Shown here: positions 1-11,350 of the stretch, piece after piece | Position numbering within the stretch: position 1 is the first letter of the stretch | How the letters are laid out: each line of letters opens with the position of its first letter | Assembly (NCBI GenBank): GCA_026260175.1 | Contig: JAKCWW010001011.1 | Span: 1,679-65,678, forward strand | Reading direction: 5' to 3' | DNA: 64,000 nucleotides | Source: Reticulitermes lucifugus | Taxonomy: Eukaryota; Arthropoda; Insecta; Blattodea; Rhinotermitidae | Position numbers and translations under genes: made by a program | Notes under the pieces: generated by a model | Seen by the model: the letters and a program-made list of their open reading frames with translations, nothing else | Database searches by the model: none | What the model was told of the DNA's origin: nothing

Positions 1-820
1 ACGACATGGGACCGACGGCTTTACTTCCCCTCCGAAGGAAGTTGTGCTACGGATTTTTATCATGTTGTGGTAGAACTTAACTAATATTTATTTCATTTAA
101 TGTCACTGGTTTTTATTTCTTATTCGTAGGAAAAATGGTTAACGTGTATCAACGTATGCCTTTGGTAATTTTGTGCACTACATTATGATGGGCGCTACTT
201 CCAATTCAGTTCGGTTTCATAGACACATATGAAGGAATTCGACAGTAATTTTTCTTTCATTCTGTTTTCATCAATACTATTATAAGAGAAGAAGCCTCTC
301 TCTTGCGAAGCATAATCGTCGCTTAACAGACACTTGTCCATACAAGGAAAGAAACTGATGCAATTCGCAGCTTGCGAAGAAACAACTGGATAACGATTCG
401 AAAAATGAAGCGCTATAAACAGACAATATTCAAAACCTTTTTTCAGTACTTCGACACATCAAATTAAAAACAACACAAGTAATATGGAGTCCAGTATTTC
501 AAATTTTCTTGCAAACATAACGGAATCCAGCACTCTCAACATCCTCCTGGTCTTCTGCCAGACATCGGAACTTTATTACCGTTATCTTGAAATTTGGCTA
601 ATGTTCTAGAAACTTTTAGTATAAGTTATATGAATGAGACCTTAGATTTTACATGTTAGTTATGAGCTCAATTTAATGAAAATTAAGAAACATATTTCAA
701 CCTCCATAAAAAAATAAATCATTTCATTAGTGCAGGAGGAAGGCATGTCCAATTTATTATATACTAGAATTAGATATAGGTCCTACTATAGAGGTCCCTA
801 ATTTACTACGACCGCTATTA
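1..820. other. Unannotated A+T-rich DNA
   Basis: No frame of note, no recognisable repeat and no RNA gene could be seen. The run ends in a pyrimidine-rich lead-in (CTGTCT repeats) to the TATG microsatellite that follows. Confidence 0.5.
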
Positions 821-827
821 CACTCTG

Positions 828-1330
828 CCTTTCTGTCTCTCCGTCTGTCTCTCTGTGTGTCTGTGTGTCTGTCTGTCTGTGAATTTATTTATGCATATAT
901 ATGTAAGCATGCATATGTACATATGCCTGTACGTATGTATGTGTGTATGTATGTGTATGTATGTATGTATGTATGTGTGTATGTATGTATGTATGTATGT
1001 GTTGTGTATGTACGTATATATGTATGTATGTGTGTATGTATGTGTGTATGTATGTATGTATGTATGTATGTGTGTGTATGTATGTATGTATGTGTGTATG
1101 TATGTATGTATGTATGTATGTGTGTGTATGTATGTATGTATGTGTTGTGTATGTACGTATATATTAATGTATGTACGTATGTATGTATATATGTACGTAT
1201 GTATGCATGCATGTATATATGTTTGTATGTACGTACATATGTATGTATGTATTTATGTACGTATGCACGCATATGTATATGTTTGTATGTACGTACATAT
1301 GTATGTATGTGTGCATGCATGTGTATTGCT
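828..1330. repeat. Compound TATG/TGTG microsatellite
   Basis: A tract of about 500 bases that begins as CTGT/TCTG repeats and becomes an impure (TATG)n array with interspersed TGTG and TACG units; the purest part is about 930-1165. The long frames on both strands here translate to Met-Tyr-Val-Cys or His-Thr-Tyr-Ile strings. They are products of the tetranucleotide period and not genes. Several near-identical blocks, such as the two TGTTGTG interruptions near 1000 and 1143, suggest internal segment duplication of roughly 140 bases. Confidence 0.95.
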
Positions 1331-1339
1331 TATGTGTTC

Positions 1340-3430
1340 AATTGCTCAGTGTCTGAATAGGATAGTGTAACTTAACGATTTAATAAAACTGAATTCCACT
1401 TTAAACTGTGTTTGCAACATTTGCAAGGGGAGGACGGCGTCTCACCCCGCTCCTTACCCTCAGAAACACCCCTCTGTCATTTTCGCCTGCCCTCCTATAT
1501 ATTTTCGCCGCAGTTTGTTTTCCACGCGTGGCTGTGTCGATATGATGCGTAAAATCCTGTTTCACAGTGTCATTCACTTTTGAATTAGTAATGGTGACAA
1601 TCCCCACTGTAGCTGTAATTGGGGCAATATACCTAAAATTGCTTACAGCCCGAATAACTTCTGGGCAGAGAGGCTGTCATTGGCGCCGTATCGTATTGGT
1701 TTCTCAGTCGTTGTTTTAAACCCAGAGTTCAGTGCAAAAGGCGTCTTGTGCCTGACAGTGATTTATGTCCTTTTGTTGTGACACAACTGCCGGGTCTTCT
1801 CGCACTGTCACCGCGAATATCGCTACACAGATGTACCCTGCACTTGAATGTTTACCTGATGGCCTTGGCTGGCTCTGTCTGACGCTCAGCTTCTCTGTCT
1901 AAATTTCATTTTCTCGGTGCTTCCGTTTTTTTAAGGTACACACTTTAATATTTTTAAGAAATGGCAGATGGATTGAAGGACTGACTGTCTTGATTTATTA
2001 ATGGATTCATGGGTACATTAATGAGTAGAAAGACGAGATTCATTAATGCTTGGACAGATGGGTAAGTGTATGGATTCATGAGCGTATTATGTATTTTTTC
2101 ACGGATAGAATATTTATGAGTGTATTATTGTATGTATAGACTGACTAATTTCTTTGAATAGATTAAATTAGAGTTTTACAGGTGATTGGAAATAAGAACT
2201 GATAAAGAGCGTTCTCCTAAGTATTTGTTACTGCAGATGATGATAGACTGAATAAATAAGGCAATAGGAGATATAATTGAAGCAAAAATTTTGAAACTAA
2301 TAAGAAATAATATTTATAATTAAATTAATTAATAATTAATTAATTAATTAATTTTAATTATGGAAGTGTGTTTTATGTTAAAATTAAGGTGTAATTGAAT
2401 AATTAATTGTTGGGTTTACAATACAATCAAGCGCACTGTTACCCCCGAAGTTGCAAAGCTCTTAATTCTTCTACTATAAAGGAATTTTTAATTCCGATCA
2501 ATCTCTGGGTCCCAAAATTAGCTGTTTCTTCTCTTCGCTTGTTTCTACTGCACTACGTTAGAGTGTCATATTTTCACCATGGGTGCTGTATGCTCAAACC
2601 ATATTACTCTCCTTCATTCAAGCAACCAAGCATGTTTGCCGAAGGCGATGAATTTGTGGAGCACTTCATCATAAAATTTTACATTTTCCTGTTATTTTCT
2701 GTCACTTACTTAATATTTTTCTCAGATATTGTCAAACTCAATTCTTCTCAGAGACAGAAGAAAATGCTTTGTGCTTTACAAAATAACGAACTGTGCCCTA
2801 GTAACCACTAGACACTCAGGACGGAATAAAGTATGGATAAGTAAGTACAGTACGTTATAAAGTATTAAAATAAAACTTTCATATTTCACAGGCGAAATTG
2901 TTTTGCAGTATCTAACTACAAGTATAATAAAACAATCGATTCTACTGATATGCGACTTATCCCTTTATTCACTAAAGCAGAATTTGTAACATTATTTATA
3001 AGCAAAATTTATTTGAATTCAGATTATGAGTATGTCGAAGAAACATGGAAAAGAAAATGAAGACCACACTCCTGGAAGCTACCAGTAGTTTAGAGAAGAG
3101 GAAAATATGAATTAACAACTTGAAATTTTTCCTGTGTATTGTTAAAAGTGATCAATCGGAAAACACTTATAAATTTTGTCGTGCTTTGCACTTAATGCCC
3201 CCACTTAAATCTTAACTTAGAATGCGGAAACGTCTGAATATTGAGCTTCAGTGGAAGTTTATTTCATAAATTTAAATCTTCAGAAACATATCCGCTGAAA
3301 CTCAGAGAAAACAAAAGTTCAACACAAGACCTACAGAAAACCACAGGAGGGCAAATGTGACGTCTCATAATGAGTAGAGAGAAGTGTGTTATAGGCACTG
3401 TGACTAACTGACTGACTGACTAACTAATAC
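1340..3430. other. Unannotated DNA with small simple repeats
   Basis: No gene was recognised. A short TTAA-type run (about 2320-2352) sits in a very A+T-rich stretch. An open frame at 2407-2811 on the plus strand has no domain I recognise and no codon or splice signature that supports it. The segment ends in a TGAC/TAAC tetranucleotide run (3403-3427), which adjoins the tail of the SINE that follows. Confidence 0.4.
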
Positions 3431-3431
3431 C

Positions 3432-3676
3432 TTTTTATTTTGATGGCTTAACAGCCCTTGGGAGCTTAGGCCGCCTCATTTTTCGAGGCTTCACAATCAC
3501 ACTTTTAGAAACATCACACTCGGTAGGACTCCTCTGGATGAGGGACCAGCCTGTCGCAGCCTGACAACACACAACACTCACAACAGACAGACATCCATGC
3601 CCCGGCGGGATTCTGACCCACAATCCCAGTAAGCGAGCGGCCGCAGAACGAAGTTTTAGACCGCGGCCACTGGGAT
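3432..3676 (-). mobile_element. tRNA-derived SINE, copy 1
   Basis: On the minus strand the element opens with a tRNA-like head (CAGTGGCCGCGGTCTAAAAC, a diverged box A). A degenerate box B follows in the block around TCAGAATCCCGCC. A conserved body then contains ATGGATGTCTGTCTGTTGTG, CCTACCGAGTGTG and GAAGCCTCGAAAAATGAGG. The same order occurs at 9.1, 16.3 and 54.8 kb, so this is a dispersed family of about 240 bp. The 3' end runs through an A-rich stretch into a TTAGTCAG-type tetranucleotide run. The 88-codon frame inside it is the SINE read as protein and is not a gene. Confidence 0.85.
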
Positions 3677-3699
3677 CGAGCACCACTACTTCTCGCTGC

Positions 3700-5940
3700 A
3701 TTTTGTAGCGTTATGTCGCGGGGCGGTAAATTAAAATGCTGATTAACAGGGAATTTGTCTTCACAGACTTCAATGGGCCTTAACTGAGTGTGGCGCTCTA
3801 TCGGGCCGCGCTATGCCAAAGTTTGATTTTATCTATGTAGATAGTTAATTAGCTAGTTAGTTAGACATTTAACTAAGTAAGTAGCTGCAAGGAAGAAAAT
3901 TCCTCTTTAGACATTAATAACTGCTCGCATAGCTTAGCTTTCCCAGCACTTTATGAAACTCAAATGTTCATTACCATTTTCACAAGAGCCAGCCATTTGT
4001 CGCTATTCTGATCCAAATGACCTGCACCGGTATCCTTCAATCCTATTTCTTTGATTCATTTTAATTTGATCTTCCCACCTACTACCACGTTTTATAAAGG
4101 CACGGGAAATAAACTTTGTAGTGTTAATATTACACTCAATTCATAAACCTCATTTCTGTAAAAACGCTTAAACTATTTGATTGAATGTTAGACAGTTAAA
4201 TAACTTGGAGCTGAAGGCGTGAAATCCTTACTTTAAAGTACAGATCTGTGTAACAAAGTTGCAAGAAGAAGAAACTAAGGAAACTGCGAAAGTCTAGTTG
4301 CGGCATTCTTTCTTCTTGGCAGTGAATCTCACGAAAATTGCAGCAGTTTTCCATGAAGTTCTTGTGACCTCTTAAATGAATATGTGGTTTCCTGCTGCCT
4401 AATAAATTATACCGGATAAGATCTTAAAGTAAGCTATAGAAAATACTCATTAGAAAGCACTGGTGAAAAATTCTTTTGTCTGTTACTTGACACACCTATG
4501 TCACTATGCTTTTCTGCTGAAGAAGCAGTGTAGTACAATATATATCCTTATATATACCAAAGAAGGAACATAAGCTTACGGCTTTCTAAAGTATAACAAA
4601 TTCATGCATAAAGAGAATAGAAAATACAGTTGGAAGGAATGGGATGATGCTATGAAAACCGTACAGAAACCAAGATCCTTGTAGTTGCAAAACATAGTGG
4701 GGGATGGGCGAGGGTGAAGTGGGGTTCAAATCGGAAAATTGGCTTTGCCTTAAATCGTACTAGTCTTCCTGCTCGCGTTGGCTGGTTATACTTTTAGCCG
4801 CAGTGATTTTACATTCCATATGAAACAAGCTAGCTGTGGTGTATTGCATATTATTCTAACTTAGGAACTCGTGTCTACAAGCTTACAAATTCATTCAAGC
4901 ATCAAAAGCAGTTCTTGAGATAGCATTTTCCATCTCACTTACACGAGAGTTTAAACGTAGTTATAAATGAAGTCGTGACAATGATTTATACAATCACAAT
5001 GCGCATGCGAAATGCGGTTTCTGTATGGGGTAGCGATAATATTTAGAACGTTCATATAACACGTGACACTTTAACGGAGAACAGATTCAGTAATTTGGCT
5101 TTGGGCTATCGGTTGCATGAATTGTGGGCTAAAGGCCAAGGTTTGAGGATTTTCTGTGGCCGCCTCAATACGGAGAACCATGTTGATGGCCTAAATGTTT
5201 AGTTTTAGCACATAATTAACGTGGCATATAGCCCAGAAGAAACTTAGTAATGAGAGATGTTATTGTTTAGAGCCGTGGGATTTCGCCTTCTACTTGATAC
5301 CTGAAAAGAACTTACAAGTAATACGATTTAACTTAATAATGTTCCGCAACCACCCCTAATTTGTAACATATAACAAAGAATTCGTAAATTTTGTGGTCAA
5401 TAATTTGTTTGCTCATTGGCATCTCTTAAACATAAAAACAAATTTTTGACCATAATGTCTCCGTGTAGAAAATTTCTGTTAAGGCTTCTAGCGTCTTGTA
5501 TTTTTCAGAAAATATTCTTTTTACAAAACCCGAAACTTGATTGCTGTCGTCAAAACATCTTGCCGTGGATTTCTTGCCTCCATTCCAAATATTCATCTCA
5601 GCTACTTACTCACCAGCGTTTTCAATATACGTCTTTACCTCGGGGTGACCAATTGTGTTTCACACTCATAAAAACCAGGAGAATTTTTTTTACATAGCAC
5701 GTGGCCAGCAAATATTTCGAATAAACTGACAGTAAGTATTCCCACTCATTTAACACGCTTTTAATACTTTCCTGAATCTAAATTAGATTTGCTAAAATAG
5801 TTTTAAATTATTTTAAATTTGGAACATTTTGCGTAATATTAAAAGATTTATTTATATTTTATCCTATTTAACTAAGATATGAAAATATATTCGCTTACAT
5901 AAATGTCCAATTATGTTACAATTTGTGTTTGTACTTTCAC
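3700..5940. other. Unannotated A+T-rich DNA
   Basis: No coding, RNA or mobile-element signature was recognised. A TTAG-type run near 3838-3870 and an open frame at 5416-5697 are unremarkable. Confidence 0.4.
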
Positions 5941-5959
5941 AAACCATTTGTTATGTTGT

Positions 5960-6200
5960 CAGTGGATGGTGGTGGTGGCTGTTTGTAGGAAGTGTGTATT
6001 GGTTGGTGGGTAACGGGTATTTGTTTGTGGTTTGTAGTCGTGTTTGCCTTTGGTGGTGGTGGTTCTTCCGGCGGTGTTTGCCGGTGATGGGCGTTGTGGT
6101 CATCGTGTTGACTGTTGCTGGTGCCAGTAATGGTGGGGGTGGTGGTGATCATCGTCAACTTTCGGGCCCTGGGTGCCGGTGATGGTTGTTTTTTTGTTGT
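5960..6200 (+). repeat. GGT/TGG-rich cryptic trinucleotide segment
   Basis: A G+T-rich stretch on the plus strand with short (GGT)n runs broken by TGTTT and GCCGG blocks. The frames through it are low-complexity Trp/Val/Gly or, on the other strand, Pro/Thr/His strings. A similar segment lies at about 10.25-10.6 kb. This looks like a decayed trinucleotide or minisatellite tract. Confidence 0.6.
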
Positions 6201-9060
6201 TTGTTGTGATACATATCTTTTTGTCGATTGTATTTGCTGGTTTACAGCGGGATAAAAGAAAGATTTCTCTGAAACCGTGTATTTTTCAGATATTTCTATT
6301 ATCCGTCTTACGTCCTTGAATCATTCCATGATAAGTGCTGCATTACTTATTGAAGAAATGCAAATAATAATGTGAAAGCTACAACAATGGGGGCAGCAAT
6401 AAACTGCGTCTTAGTGGTATCACAACTTGGCAAGCAAGTTGCATTATTACGACATTGAAAAGATTAAGCTTAATTTTTATTTTAAAAGCGAATTTCAGTA
6501 TTTAACACTGAAAAATAGTGACAGGTATTTATTCACATTTTATCCTAGCAGATGTAAATTGATACTTCAGGATTGTTGATTTTTAAAGTGTATAAATCTG
6601 ACATGGAAATGATTCTTTCAAAAAACTTTGTGTATTCGGTTAGACATATATATATATATATTCGACAAGCATTAACGGCCAGAAATATTCTTATATCAAA
6701 ATATGCCCCAAGGCACACGTAATACTTTTCCTTACTATTTGCTAATTGGCAGGGGTTCATTTTTTCAGAAGCAAGTACGCGTTTGTTGATCATGTACAAA
6801 GAAATGTTTGCATTATTGCGTAATAAAAGTGAAAAAGGAGCTAAAATGCACAGACATGTAGAGAGCAAATTTGCTAGGTAATAATGTAGTGAAGATATCG
6901 CAAGGTTCATCAGCTCCGTTTTGCAGAAACGTAAGATTATATTAATAAATCCTGGAAGAATATCACCTAAAGTAGAATGTTTTATCTGTATATATTCTGA
7001 TTGCTTTGATAAATATCTGATGCTTCCATCAAAGGTCTATGAGTCTACAAAGTCCCTTGAAGTAAAGGAGTTTGTTCCATCAAGTTAAACTAGGAAACCA
7101 TCGCTGAAAATCTTCGATAGATATAGTGATTTAAGTATATTGAAGCGAGTCAACGTTGATTCAAAGGCGCTAAGTAGAGGAGCTATTGTTAGCTGCAAAA
7201 TATTCCTTGAAAATTTCACCCAAGCGGGATGGTGCAGGAGTGCTGACAGAGATAATAGAAAATACTCAGCACAGAGCGACAAAAGTGAAAAAGGTTTCAT
7301 ATCATAATGCTCTCTTCCTCCATTTAAAATTCTTTGAAGACAATATGTCGGTATGGAATAGGAGCAAAAATAGATACTCTAATTTCTATCAATCAAACTA
7401 CATTATGAAAAATGAATTATAAAGGAGTGGTTCACATTTTCAGCACCTGAAACTATTCGTTCATTTCACTGCACAAACACAACAATTGAGATAAGAAGGA
7501 TTGGAGGCGGAAGGCATGACATTATTTTCTTCTTTAAGTGTGTTTAGTGGGTCCATAGACTCCTAAGAATACATTCAGCTGTCTTCAACAGTCATAGTAT
7601 CCACCTACAACAACCTTTGGAAGGGAAGTACCACAAGTACCATCTTTCGTAAAAGTCCCGAAAATTGCTTCATCTTGATACCCAGTCATTAGCGCGGTTT
7701 CTCATGAACAGTGTATTTCAAATTGTCACTCCAGTTTATAGTATTGCTGACCTGTATCCAGATTGTTACCATGTTTCCAATTTCCTGATTAGTTAGACAC
7801 TTTCTCTGCTCTTGCTATGCCTGGGCTGCGCATGCACAACCTTCACTTCTAGCCAGTCTTTTAAATCTTATACATATTTGTTGCAGAAATCTCTGCCATT
7901 ATCCAATCAAAAACACAAGTTCCTTAAAGGGCAAAAAAATTTCCTGAAGCTGCGATGGAAGTTTATATTCCGTCGTAGCATACTAAGAAAGAGGCACGAA
8001 CTTATACCACCCTTCGGGAATGGGATAAATAGTTAAATTACTGAACACATCTTCATTCTAAATTTGCTGTTAATTGAGAAGTAATTAGGTATTTCATAAG
8101 ATAAAGGTTTCATATGTAAACGGTTACATGATATTTGACTCATTTTTCACGCCACTTAAACTATTTAACGCCTTAATTGGCTTCTATACTTTATGATGTG
8201 GAGTAACTACATAAAGTGTTCACTGGTCTATCAGTACAAATTTTATCTGCTTCTTGTTCTTAATTTATGAAGTTCTAGTAAGCATTTAATTAAATAGCGG
8301 ACTGCCAAATTTGACGGTAATACACAAATAAAGCACTCAGAGGCGAAACTCACGAAACACATCACAGCGATGCTGAGAGCTTTATAAATAAACTTGAAAA
8401 TTTTCAGCTTGAAAATTATGCTTGAAAAAAGCACCGAGCAACAAATCTTGTTTCAAAACCCAGAACAATCCTTCAAAATTTATAGACCAAACTGTTATAC
8501 GGAGAAAAGTCCGAAGAAGTGACAGCTAAAAATTTTGTTTCCGGAAATCAAATAAAGGCGAAAAGGGTTGTAGATTAAAGAATGTGCCAAATTTTCAGAA
8601 GTTGACAGTAAACGTGTTGCATGGAAACATTTGTAAAGCCACGACAGAAAGCCTCTCCCCTGCAAGTTAGTCTACATAATAACTCCCAAGGAGAAAAATA
8701 ATATTGAAATGTCAAGTTTTGTGTATTACCCTTCCACCTACAAGTTTGGACCATTGACTCTCCAACTGTGAGTGCAGTTCTTTGAAATTTTGCTACAAGT
8801 TTCTTCAAGAATTGTACTTAAAATGTCAAGTGAAGAGTAAGAAAAGAAGCGAGATTCGAATCTAAGACGAAACAAATAACTAACATGCGACCTTTTATTT
8901 TAAAGTTCAGTGGTGGATTATTCAAGCCTTAGAGGTGTGACGCTGTATCGGTGGGTGAGTGATTCCCGAGGGGTCGAAGATTTGTTGCACCTTCAGGTCA
9001 AGCCTTGATTTTGGAGGCAGCATGATTCTTGCAATAGTAGGGATTAAGTCATCTTATATC
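6201..9060. other. Unannotated A+T-rich DNA
   Basis: Nothing recognisable apart from a short (TA)n run at about 6645-6661. Frames such as 6545-6910 minus (121 codons) carry no known domain and have the base composition of their surroundings. Confidence 0.4.
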
Positions 9061-9064
9061 CGAC

Positions 9065-9296
9065 ACCAGTGGCGGTGCGGTATAAGATGTGGGCCTGCGG
9101 CCGCTCGCTTGCTGGGATTGCGACTTCGAATCCCGCCGGAAGCATGGATGTCTGTCTCTTGTAAGTGTTGTGTCTTGCCAGGTACAGGTCTTTGCTTGGC
9201 GCTGATAACTCGTCCAGAAGAGTCCTACCGAGTGTGGTGTGTCTGAGTGTGCTCGTGAAGCCTCGATAATGAGGTCCTGCTGCACTAGGCGCTGTC
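9065..9296 (+). mobile_element. tRNA-derived SINE, copy 2
   Basis: Same family as the 3.4-kb copy, in the opposite orientation. It has the head CAGTGGCGGTGCGGTATAAG, then TGCGGCCGCTCGCTTGCTGG, a box B-like CGACTTCGAATCCCGCC, ATGGATGTCTGTCTCTTG, GTCCTACCGAGTGTGGTGTG and GAAGCCTCGATAATGAGG. It lacks the final GGCCTAGG...AAGGGCTGT block seen in copies 1 and 3, so it is 3'-truncated or diverged. Several frames on both strands (8959-9346) are shadows of it. Confidence 0.85.
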
Positions 9297-9299
9297 ACC

Positions 9300-10220
9300 C
9301 TATAACATATTGTCACATCCAAAAAACATTTACACTTCAATAGCATCGCTGTTTAACTTGTTACTGGGTCTTTAAGGTCATCAACCGAGCGTGGAAGCTG
9401 TGGGATATGTAATGACGGTAATAACGGAAGAAGATTTTTAATTACCCAATATTATCTGCAGCTGTAAAAGGTGCTGTCAGTAAATTATTTTACACTTCGA
9501 GATGGTACTGTTTAAAATAACTAGTGCACATCTTATAAACGCAAATGTATTTAATATATACGCAACAGAAAAAGACAAAGAGTATTTAACTCCATATCCT
9601 TTATATTGCATGCCAGCAAGTAGATGCATAGTGTTAATTAATGGGACGTGCATGGCATAGTCAACCATATTAAAAATCGGACATTTAACTTAAGGAGCAG
9701 AAGCGTCAAGGGATAAATATCTTAGAAGATACGAACAAGAAAGTTTTCCATAAAAAGGAAGAAGCAAGATGTCCTACATGTCCTGCTGGTTTCATCGGCA
9801 ATACTTATTTTACAAACAACCATAACTTCACTGAAAAAAGAAAGGACATTTACGAATTCCTGAAAGAACCAAGTGTATTTTTCTGAATCATGTTTCCAAG
9901 AAGTTGCCGACGAAGGAACTACTGAAACCGAAATTCAAGTCGATTACTTTTGCTCACTGGACTATAGTTCGGAAAAAAGATACTGAAGAAACAGATTTTT
10001 ATTTAAATTTACGAGTACATTTGTAAATAGTTATTTATAAATATAAAATATGCATATGAAAATAATTATTTTTGAATAGTTGTAATTATACTTATTACAA
10101 TTTTTAAAACTTTAATATTTTACTTGGAACTGATGTCCTTCGAATGCCAGTGCGTTTATACGAGTATCATTGTAACATGAAACAAGGTACCTACGTTGTT
10201 TCTTTCCATGTACAATTGAA
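9300..10220. other. Unannotated A+T-rich DNA
   Basis: No feature recognised. The stretch at about 9990-10110 is especially A+T-rich. Confidence 0.4.
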
Positions 10221-10249
10221 ATATGTTCCACTGTGCAGTGGCAGTATTT

Positions 10250-10600
10250 ATGTTAACGGTCATGGCAGCCAGTGCTGGCGGTGAGGCAGTGGTGGTCATA
10301 TTGTCGATGGTGGCTGCCGGTGGTGGCGACTGTTTTACTGAGCCTCGTGTTGTCTGTTGCCGATGCGGCACTGGTAATGGTGTTGTTGGTGGTGGTGGTG
10401 GTGGTGGTGTTAGTGGTATTGGTTTGATTGCCTTTCGTGATTTTCGATGGAGGCGGTAGTTGTCTTACCGGTCGTGGTTGCTGACGGTAGTTAGATTAGT
10501 ATTGTCGGTTTTAGTGATTGTGTTGCCAGTCGTGGTTGCCCATGTTGCTAGTGATGCTTGTGGTGGTTGTGTTTCGTGTCATGGTTGTCAGAGTCGGTAG
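10250..10600 (+). repeat. GGT-rich cryptic trinucleotide segment, second copy
   Basis: G+T-rich on the plus strand, with a pure (GGT)n core at about 10383-10409 and many broken GGTGG, GTTGTCTGTTGCCG and TGGTTGT blocks around it. It resembles the 6-kb segment in composition and in blocks such as GTTGACTGTTGCTGG versus GTTGTCTGTTGCCG. The frames here (10223-10459 and 10558-10740) are low-complexity. Confidence 0.6.
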
Positions 10601-11105
10601 TGGTTTTGGTACTCGTTTCTTCGATCTTGTTTGCCTGTGATTGTGAAACTCGTGTTGTCAGTTGTGATGGCTGCTTTGGATTTTACCTGTTACTGTTCCA
10701 CATTCATGAACAAGTAGGCTGCTCGAATACTGAACATTGAGGTAAATATATAATGTCACAGTATATACACACTTGAAATGATTCTGCACACGTTTTGTTA
10801 ACGAGCACACCTAAATTTATTACATGTGTGTTGTGCTGGCTAATACACAATAAGCCTTTCCCATAAAGTATGGGAATGAATGAGTAATGGCACGACAGGT
10901 TCCTCAGGAAATGAACGTAAATGGAAAAGAGAGAAAAGCGATTTAGAATGAAACATATAATTTTGTAACTAAATGTAATATTTTGTACTTTGCGAGTTAA
11001 TATTAACGTGACGCTTCTTTATATGAATTTTACAGATTATTGATTAAGGAATTAAAGTATGTCTGAACCAATTACTAGATTTTAATGAATGTAGACCTAA
11101 GGGAC

Positions 11106-11350
11106 GCTTGTCGTGCCGTGGCTGAGGCGCTTAGTCGCCGGCATACCACCGAGGAGAGCTCGTTCCAAGCTACGGCTTGTCTGTTCGGTTGGGTTTGGAC
11201 ACAGTAGCAGTGGGAGGAGATTTTCGCCTTATATTTCTGTTCTTCCTTACAAACATTATTCCCCAAATGCTCCACACTTATTCCTTCATCTGTCACCGAT
11301 GCGATATAGTCTTAGGAATTGGCGACGTCACAAAATAAAAAAAAAGTTAC
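11106..11350 (+). mobile_element. Probable tRNA-derived SINE of a second family
   Basis: The segment opens with GTGCCGTGGCTGAGGCGCTTA, which fits a pol III box A (TGGCTGAGGCGC). About 45 bases on lies AGCTCGTTCCAAGC, a plausible decayed box B. A non-tRNA body follows and the copy ends in an A-rich tail (AAAATAAAAAAAAAG near 11330-11345). It shares no body sequence with the 3.4-kb family. There is only one copy in the window, so the call rests on the head and the tail. Confidence 0.5.

Noticed and set aside
855-1370. Open frames of 143-171 codons on both strands
   Set aside because: They translate the TATG microsatellite; the open frames are a consequence of its period.
8959-9346. Frames of 78-100 codons on both strands
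   Set aside because: They lie in SINE copy 2 and its flanks; all SINE copies give similar spurious frames.
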